NCBI GenBank assembly: GCA_016186985.1
Contig: JACPKO010000021.1
Coordinates: 1-7,478, forward strand
Direction: 5' to 3'
DNA length: 7,478 nt
Source of the DNA: Candidatus Daviesbacteria bacterium
GTDB taxonomy: Bacteria; Patescibacteriota; Microgenomatia; Daviesbacterales; UBA10151
Within the stretch, counting starts at the first letter, position 1; the number at the start of each line of letters is the position of its first letter. The notes under the pieces were generated by a model. That model was given only the letters and a program-made list of their open reading frames with translations, did not search any database and was not told where the DNA came from. Shown here in pieces: positions 1 to 4,603 of this stretch. The position numbers and the translations under genes were made by a program.

Positions 1-2045
1 ACTGCACCTTCGGGCACATGGACATGGACATCAACTTTTTGGAAAAACTTTTCGGACAGTCCCAGGCTTGCCCAGCTTGAACGCACATAAGACATTGCAG
101 CCTGCGCGGATTCTTTCATTACGTCCCCTAATTGTCCGGTGAGCTGGATCGCACCTTTACCCGGCATTAAAGTTACCTCAATAAACATAATGCTTCCTCC
201 GACTTCACTCCAGGCCAGTCCGGTTGAGGCACCAACCATATCCTCAATTTCTGCCAGTTCCGGAAGAAACTTTACAGGCCCCAAAAGTTTTCTTACCTCC
301 CCGTCGGTTACTTTTATATCAGATTTAACTTTGTCTTCAGCCACTTTACGGGCGATTTTTCTGATAACAGCAGACAATTCCCGCTCCAAATTCCTGACTC
401 CTGCTTCTCTTGTATAACCATCTATTATCTGGTAGATCGCACTGTCTTCAAAAACTGGTTTAGTCTTTAAACCCTTTAGGCCGTGTGACTCAATAATCTT
501 TGGCAGTAAATGCTTTTTAGCGATATTAAATTTTTCATCCCTCGTATAGCCGGGATAAGTAATAACCTCCAATCGATCCCGCAGTGCCGGGGGGATAGTA
601 TCCAAAAGGTTTGCTGTTGTTATAAACATGACATTGGATAAATCATAAGAAACCTCAAGATAGTGGTCAGAAAAGGAGTGGTTTTGTTCAGGGTCAAGTG
701 CTTCAAGTAAGGCTGCCGAAGGGTCGCCCCGATAATCTGCACCTATTTTATCGATTTCATCCAGCATAAACACAGGATTTGAGGTTCCAGCTTGCTTGAT
801 TGACTGGATCATCCGGCCAGGCATTGAACCAACATAGGTTCTTCTGTGACCGCGGATTTCCGCCTCATCCCGGATTCCGCCTAATGAAACTTTAACAAAC
901 TTGCGGCCCAAAGCTTTGGATATTGATTTACCAATCGAAGTTTTACCGGTTCCCGGAGGCCCCACAAAACAAAGGATCGGACCATTTAATTTACCGGCGA
1001 GTTTATAAACTGCCAAATATTCCATAATCCGCTCCTTAACTTTTTTAAGCCCGTAATGTTCCTCGTCCAAAACCTCTTCAGCTTTTTTCATATCGATTTT
1101 AAATTTAGGAGAACCTTTCCAGGGTAAGTCCGTTAACCATTCCAAATAATTGCGGATATAAGCAGCTTCCGGGTTGTAAGAAGACATTTTTGCAAGCCTA
1201 CCTAATTCTTTGTTAGCTTTTTCCCGGACTTCTTTCGGCATATTGGCTTTGCGGATTTTCAGTTCAAATTCCCGGACTTCTGAATTCTCCGAAGCCTCGC
1301 CCAACTCTTCTTCTATACTTCTCATCTGTTCACGCAGGATTGCCTCTTTTGTCATTCTCGAAACTCTTTCCTGCGTATGTGACGATATCTTTTGGGAAAT
1401 TTCCAAAATCCTGATTTCTTTTGCTAAAAGCTCTGAGACCCTTTGAAGCCTTTCGCCTGCCGAAACCATCTCCAGGATTTGCTGTTTGTCTATTGTTTTA
1501 AATTCAATCATCTGGCAAATTGTATTCACCAACTGATTCGGATCATCGGAGGCGGAAATTAAAGGCCAATTAGTCAGCGAGGACATATCGAAGAGCGGGT
1601 TGCCGTTTAACTCCAAATACTTTTTTAATTGTTCCCGTACTGTTCGGATTAATGCTTCTGTTTCTTCATTGCGTTCATAAAGTTCAGGAATTTCTTCAAT
1701 CTCAGCCTCCAGATAATTTTCGGTTTGGGTAAAGTTTTTGATAAAAACGCGAACTAATCCTTCAGCGCTAAGCTGGTACTCACTATCAACTTTTAAAATT
1801 CGTTTAATTAAGCATACTGTCCCAACCTGGAATAAATCATCCTGCTTTGGATCATCTATCCTTTCATTTTTTTGGGCGACAAAAACCACCAAACGGTTGG
1901 TGGCCCAGGCAGCGTCGAGTGCGGCGCGGGATTTAGGCCGGGCGGAAACAATCGGGACAGTATTACCGGGAAAAATAACAGTTCCCCGCAGCGGTCCTAC
2001 CGGTAAAGTTTTTGAAAGTTTAATTGGATTTGAGATTGGGTCCAT
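1..2045 (-). CDS. lon: ATP-dependent Lon protease (LonA type), 3' end cut by window edge
   Basis: This gene encodes Lon, the cytosolic AAA+ serine protease that unfolds and degrades damaged and regulatory proteins. 681 complete codons are in the window and the frame is still open at base 1. The N-terminal substrate-binding domain starts with LPVGPLRGTVIFPG (about residues 14-27) and is followed by a long helical region. The AAA+ module has Walker A GPPGTGKT at residues 362-369, Walker B with MLDEID near residue 427, a sensor-1 stretch FITTAN and the DRLEVI segment. The beginning of the protease domain is present, ending in VDVHVHVPEGA, so the catalytic Ser (DGPSAG motif) and Lys lie outside the window. 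The start at 2045 is fixed by an in-frame stop at 2049-2051 just upstream and by N-terminal alignment with known Lon. No Shine-Dalgarno sequence is visible. Start, Walker A and the window edge are all in one frame, so I see no frameshift. The gene is preceded by a CIRCE-overlapped promoter. Confidence 0.97.
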   Translation of the reverse strand, partial: MDPISNPIKLSKTLPVGPLRGTVIFPGNTVPIVSARPKSRAALDAAWATNRLVVFVAQKNERIDDPKQDDLFQVGTVCLIKRILKVDSEYQLSAEGLVRVFIKNFTQTENYLEAEIEEIPELYERNEETEALIRTVREQLKKYLELNGNPLFDMSSLTNWPLISASDDPNQLVNTICQMIEFKTIDKQQILEMVSAGERLQRVSELLAKEIRILEISQKISSHTQERVSRMTKEAILREQMRSIEEELGEASENSEVREFELKIRKANMPKEVREKANKELGRLAKMSSYNPEAAYIRNYLEWLTDLPWKGSPKFKIDMKKAEEVLDEEHYGLKKVKERIMEYLAVYKLAGKLNGPILCFVGPPGTGKTSIGKSISKALGRKFVKVSLGGIRDEAEIRGHRRTYVGSMPGRMIQSIKQAGTSNPVFMLDEIDKIGADYRGDPSAALLEALDPEQNHSFSDHYLEVSYDLSNVMFITTANLLDTIPPALRDRLEVITYPGYTRDEKFNIAKKHLLPKIIESHGLKGLKTKPVFEDSAIYQIIDGYTREAGVRNLERELSAVIRKIARKVAEDKVKSDIKVTDGEVRKLLGPVKFLPELAEIEDMVGASTGLAWSEVGGSIMFIEVTLMPGKGAIQLTGQLGDVMKESAQAAMSYVRSSWASLGLSEKFFQKVDVHVHVPEGA

Positions 2046-2055
2046 ATATTATTAT

Positions 2056-2152
2056 GTGACTAGTCGCGAGAGTCTAGTGACTAGAAGTTTAAAGTAGGGA
2101 TATTTTACCAGAAATGGCAGTGAATACCTAGACTCTAGATTCTTGACTCTAG
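2056..2152. repeat. CTAG-rich short direct and inverted repeats in the lon leader
   Basis: GTGACTAG occurs twice (2056-2063 and 2077-2084) and GACTCTAG occurs twice (2131-2138 and 2145-2152). AGAGTCTAG at 2069-2077 is the exact inverse of CTAGACTCT at 2128-2136, with 50 bases between. The whole cluster lies between the predicted lon transcription start and its ATG, so in the mRNA the two halves could pair and fold the leader. CTAG is a rare tetranucleotide in many bacterial genomes, which makes its density here notable. The function is unknown. It could be a dispersed intergenic repeat or a structured 5' UTR. The rest of the 2046-2248 intergenic stretch holds the lon promoter, the CIRCE site and nothing else I can support. 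Confidence 0.6.
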
Positions 2153-2161
2153 TAACTTTTG

Positions 2162-2188
2162 TTAGCACTAATATATCACGAGTGCTAA
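2162..2188. promoter_or_regulatory. CIRCE operator (HrcA binding site)
   Basis: The sequence reads TTAGCACTA, nine bases, GAGTGCTAA. The CIRCE consensus is TTAGCACTC-N9-GAGTGCTAA, so 17 of 18 arm positions match and the spacer length is exact. CIRCE is the operator of the heat-shock repressor HrcA, usually found before groESL and dnaK operons. Here it sits on the -10 and spacer of the lon promoter. It also lies about 60 bp upstream of the divergent plus-strand gene at 2249, so an effect on that gene cannot be excluded. hrcA itself is not in the window. Confidence 0.9.
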
Positions 2189-2198
2189 ATGTTGTCAA
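2170..2198 (-). promoter_or_regulatory. Sigma-70 type promoter of lon
   Basis: On the minus strand a perfect -35 TTGACA (2198-2193) is followed by exactly 17 bases and a -10 TATATT (2175-2170). Transcription would begin near 2163, giving a leader of about 118 nt before the lon ATG. The CIRCE inverted repeat covers part of the spacer and the whole -10, so repressor binding would block this promoter. The match is read directly from the sequence; promoter activity is inferred. Confidence 0.8.
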
Positions 2199-2248
2199 GG
2201 GATATATTGAAGTTTGCAGGATTTTGTGATAACTTCAGCTAAATAAAT

Positions 2249-2608
2249 ATGCCGCTTAGAACTTTTGAAAGATGGCAGGAAAATGGTACTCCAGTAAGAG
2301 AGACTCGGGGCGGAAGAGGTTCTTTTTTACTCCCCCCATCTCAAGCAGCTAGAATTTTAGGAACTACTCCGGAAGCAGTCAAGCGAGCCATGGCTGGAAA
2401 TCCAAATCAATCATTCGATTCTATGTTACTTGCTTTGGCTATAGACATGACTTTAGGACGCATATACGGATGGGTAGAGCCCGGAACCCGCAGCCTAACG
2501 GAACATCCTACCACAGGTAATGCAATTTATGCTTTCAGGGCTGCTGATAATAGCGCCTATAGAAAAATGGTCCTGGCTGTCCCCCTTAATAATCAACCCC
2601 CGGCTTAG
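2249..2608 (+). CDS. Hypothetical small protein, possible helix-turn-helix
   Basis: This is a 119-residue ORF that I do not recognise as a family. Residues about 29-49 (PPSQAARILGTTPEAVKRAM) look like a helix-turn-helix of the sort that begins with an AARILG helix and has a second helix after a TTPE turn. The N-terminus (TFERWQENGTPV) and the glycine/arginine-rich link (residues 17-24) resemble the start of excisionase- or MerR-like DNA-binding proteins, but this is only a resemblance. There is no signal peptide or membrane segment. Codon use is balanced, and no opposing long frame competes over most of its length, so I think it is real. Its start has no Shine-Dalgarno sequence and no strong promoter. 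It is divergent from lon, and its last 23 bases overlap the 3' end of the adenosyltransferase gene on the other strand. A regulator role is a weak inference. Confidence 0.55.
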   Translation: MPLRTFERWQENGTPVRETRGGRGSFLLPPSQAARILGTTPEAVKRAMAGNPNQSFDSMLLALAIDMTLGRIYGWVEPGTRSLTEHPTTGNAIYAFRAADNSAYRKMVLAVPLNNQPPA

Positions 2609-3140
2609 CTAAAAATCCTTTCTCAAACGGATGTTTAATAGGCAACATTTCGGTCACCAAATCCGCATGCTTAAATAAAGAGGGTTTTCCATGATGGCCT
2701 GTTAAAACCAGGTCCAGGTTCTTAGGCTTAGCTTTGATTAATTCAATAACTTTTTTTTGCGTCAATAATTTCCCTGCGATCGCACCGACTATCTCATCTG
2801 CTATAACCACATCCCATTTACCTGAAGTCATTTCTTTATACAATAAGTCATAAGTTTGAAAAGCCATTTTTTTATGATCCTTAATATCGGACTGGTCATC
2901 AAAAATCTTAACAAACCCGAGCCCTCCCTGGATGATTTTAACGTATGGTTTTAACATTTTTATCCCTTCAAGTTCCCCGGTAAACCAGGTTTTGCCGAAT
3001 TGTATAATTAATACGTTCTTCTTATATCCTGCTGCCCGTAAAGCCAAGCCGAGAGAGGCGGTGGTTTTCCCTTTACCCTCACCTGTATAAATAATTACCA
3101 GTCCGTGTTTTGTTTCTTTAAACTTTTTACTTCTTTTCAT
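2586..3140 (-). CDS. cobO: Cob(I)alamin / cob(I)yrinic acid a,c-diamide adenosyltransferase (CobA/CobO/BtuR family)
   Basis: The product transfers the 5'-deoxyadenosyl group of ATP to the cobalt of a reduced corrinoid, giving adenosylcobalamin in the cytosol. At 184 residues it has normal family length. The P-loop is GEGKGKTTA (residues 20-28), a Walker B-like VVIADEI is at 111-117, and the C-terminal family signature is present: LTG (146-148), ADLVTEM (159-165), KHPFEKG (169-175) and the terminal GVDY. FGKTWFTGELEG (48-59) matches the region after the second strand. The usual TGR is TGHHGKP here. The gene starts six bases after the stop of the unknown protein gene, so the two are almost certainly one operon, downstream of the predicted cobalamin riboswitch. 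No clear Shine-Dalgarno sequence is seen, so translational coupling is plausible. With no other corrin genes in view, a salvage role supplying the neighbouring B12-dependent reductase is the simplest reading. I use cobO for the family; btuR or cobA would be equally fair. Confidence 0.92.
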   Translation of the reverse strand: MKRSKKFKETKHGLVIIYTGEGKGKTTASLGLALRAAGYKKNVLIIQFGKTWFTGELEGIKMLKPYVKIIQGGLGFVKIFDDQSDIKDHKKMAFQTYDLLYKEMTSGKWDVVIADEIVGAIAGKLLTQKKVIELIKAKPKNLDLVLTGHHGKPSLFKHADLVTEMLPIKHPFEKGFLAKPGVDY

Positions 3141-3146
3141 AATTAA

Positions 3147-4433
3147 TTAAGCAGCTTTTGAGGCGCATCCGTGGCAAAACCCGCACCCTCCTTCAACTCT
3201 TGGATTTACACCGCAAACTTTACAACTCTCGCCTATTCCTTTACCACCCCCAAATAAAGATTTAATGTTTGAAGTCCCGCTTAAGATATCCCCCAAGCTC
3301 TGGCCTGTAAGCGAGAGTGTGCTACTGACTTTCCCAAGACACCCCGGCCTCATTCTAAGAAATCTTATCTGTTCTTCGTAAACACTTTTAATCCTATTGT
3401 AATCAATTAAGTCAACATTGTTTCCTTTAAAAGCGTTTTCATAAATAATTCTGACCTCCTGTGTTTTATTCTCTTCATTTTTTTCATCCCTATCTTTAAC
3501 GGTTAATCTCGTAATCTCAAGAAGAGCTATCTCCATCCTTTGTTTGAGTGCTTTAAAGACTTCTTCATTATTTATATTTCCAATGTTTGACATAAGGTAT
3601 GCCCTGTACATATCTAATACGTCAGAGCAGTCCGCAGGCAAAGCCTTAAGTAAATCAGGATCCCTTAAAAGTTCCCTGGCTTCCTCAAAAGTCCTGTTCA
3701 TGCCGTTTGCTTTTCTCATAACAACACCTCCCATTTTAGCTTCTATGGTGTCTAAAATACTTTCAAGATGAACTTCTCCGCCTGTAACCGATACTGTCCT
3801 TCGGGTCAGTTCTTCAATTTTTTGTCTTTTTGTAAGTTCGTTCCCCGAAAAAACCTCAGCTCCGCCTCCAAACTCCCCGTAAAGATCCAAACATTGCTCA
3901 AAAGTTAAATCTGAGATAAAAGTTATTCCCTCAACAATCCTTCCCCTGCCTTTTCTGAAAGCGTAAAGTTGGGTTTCTTCGTAAACTATTTCCTTACCTT
4001 GTTCAAACCTGCCTGAATGTCCCACAGGACTTATGCCGATAACCATTTCTCCGGCGCCTGCCGTACTCAATCTCTTCTCAACCGCACCAACAAAATCCCT
4101 AACCGCCCCGTTCCTTTCATCCCCTGACACCATATCTAATATTCTGTACCCGCTTTCTGAGTTAACAAGCTGATCATTTTCATCCAGCATTACCGGGTTT
4201 AAAACAACCGGATCGGACAGTGTATATTCCCGGCGGTGAGACACCATGTTGGATAAGTTTTCCTGGATAGCATTTTCAAGCACTGCAAAAGGTGCAGAAC
4301 CGCGATTCGTAGCTAAGTCAAAGTTTCTCCTTAAGGCTTCTGTTTCCCTCTGTGAGTTAAAACCATTTAAAAAATTTCTGGCTCTCCCTTTTCTTCCGGT
4401 TTGATAATTTCTAATCTCTGGCGATGCTATCAT
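3147..4433 (-). CDS. Uncharacterised protein with C-terminal cysteine cluster, downstream of a B12 riboswitch
   Basis: I do not recognise this 428-residue protein. It is predicted to be cytosolic, with no signal peptide or membrane helix. The N-terminus is basic (RNYQTGRKGRARN, residues 8-20). A probable beta-rich core runs from about 128 to 176 and includes VIGISPVGHSGR and YEETQLYAFRKGRGRIVEG. A helical, charged region follows (about 200-362). A Gly/Ser-rich linker (about 366-402) leads to five cysteines at 404, 407, 417, 420 and 423 (CxxC-x9-CxxCxxC), which look like a zinc ribbon. An ATG at 4505 would add 24 residues, but it has no ribosome site, whereas 4433 has GAGG nine bases upstream, so I chose 4433. 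The gene lies between the predicted cobalamin riboswitch and cobO, six bases from the latter. This context suggests a role in corrinoid handling or in support of the class II reductase, but the sequence alone does not show one. Confidence 0.85.
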   Translation of the reverse strand: MIASPEIRNYQTGRKGRARNFLNGFNSQRETEALRRNFDLATNRGSAPFAVLENAIQENLSNMVSHRREYTLSDPVVLNPVMLDENDQLVNSESGYRILDMVSGDERNGAVRDFVGAVEKRLSTAGAGEMVIGISPVGHSGRFEQGKEIVYEETQLYAFRKGRGRIVEGITFISDLTFEQCLDLYGEFGGGAEVFSGNELTKRQKIEELTRRTVSVTGGEVHLESILDTIEAKMGGVVMRKANGMNRTFEEARELLRDPDLLKALPADCSDVLDMYRAYLMSNIGNINNEEVFKALKQRMEIALLEITRLTVKDRDEKNEENKTQEVRIIYENAFKGNNVDLIDYNRIKSVYEEQIRFLRMRPGCLGKVSSTLSLTGQSLGDILSGTSNIKSLFGGGKGIGESCKVCGVNPRVEGGCGFCHGCASKAA

Positions 4434-4442
4434 AAAATTTTT

Positions 4443-4446
4443 CCTC
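4443..4446 (-). promoter_or_regulatory. Ribosome binding site deciding the start of the unknown gene
   Basis: GAGG (followed by AAAAA) on the minus strand ends nine bases before the ATG at 4433. The longer frame's ATG at 4505 is preceded by no purine-rich site and lies inside the RNA leader downstream of the riboswitch core. This favours the 428-residue form over the 452-residue form. Confidence 0.65.
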
Positions 4447-4536
4447 GGGAGCAAAAGGGGATTAAAAAGCCCTCTTACGAAGGCAAAAGAATTTCTTTTA
4501 CCCATGCTCGTGAGATTATTCTGTTAGAAGCCTTCG
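4443..4536 (-). promoter_or_regulatory. Possible riboswitch expression platform (alternative pairings reaching the ribosome site)
   Basis: Read on the minus strand, CGAAGGC at 4536-4530, in the 3' part of the riboswitch core, is exactly complementary to GCCTTCG at 4484-4478. The CTTCG inside that second segment can also pair, with one G-U, to CGAGG at 4447-4443, which contains the ribosome site. The two pairings exclude each other. A simple model is that ligand holds CGAAGGC in the aptamer, which frees GCCTTCG to mask the ribosome site. Without ligand the first pairing would form and translation would proceed. The complementarity is seen in the sequence; the mechanism is inference. Confidence 0.4.
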
Positions 4537-4594
4537 ACCCGGCTGTTACGGTTGCGGCACAGTGTTTGAGTTTCACAAACTTCGGAGCTTCTAA
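4524..4594 (-). ncRNA. Cobalamin riboswitch, compact form
   Basis: On the minus strand an eight-base closing stem, TTAGAAGC (4594-4587) with GCTTCTAA (4531-4524), encloses a cobalamin aptamer-like core. The P4 hairpin is GTTTG-TGAAACT-CAAAC (4580-4564), whose loop fits the conserved TGxAAxT. It is followed by ACTGTGCCGCAACCGTAA (4563-4546), very close to the CTGTCCCGCAACTGTAA-type block of known B12 riboswitches, with its P5 arms able to pair except at one position. AGCCGGGTCGAAGGC (4544-4530) is in the place of the B12 box but matches it only in part. The usual GGGAA before P4 is CCGAA here. The element begins nine bases after the nrdJ stop and precedes the unknown gene and cobO. That fits cobalamin control of adenosylcobalamin supply. 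A short or variant aptamer class is likely. Confidence 0.72.
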
Positions 4595-4603
4595 ATTTTC
4601 AAA

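Noticed and set aside
1886..1903. Perfect inverted repeat CCACCAA-ACGG-TTGGTGG as a terminator or regulatory hairpin
   Set aside because: It lies within a conserved coding part of lon (TNRLVVF region), has no U-run in a useful place, and is explained by codon choice.
139..2097. Plus-strand ORFs opposite lon (139-417, 1210-1446, 1738-2097)
   Set aside because: They are antisense to an intact lon frame with clear domain motifs, and their products are Ser/Leu-rich, low-information sequences.
2207..2233. Plus-strand promoter (TTGAAG ... GATAAC) for the small ORF
   Set aside because: The spacing is only 15 bases and both boxes are poor matches; not strong enough to annotate.
2560..2640. Bidirectional terminator between cobO and the small plus-strand ORF
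   Set aside because: The two genes overlap tail to tail, and I found no stable GC hairpin with a U-run in this stretch on either strand.
4434..4505. 24-residue N-terminal extension of the unknown gene starting at ATG 4505
   Set aside because: It has no ribosome site and lies in the riboswitch leader; ATG 4433 has GAGG at good spacing. It remains possible if homologues conserve it.
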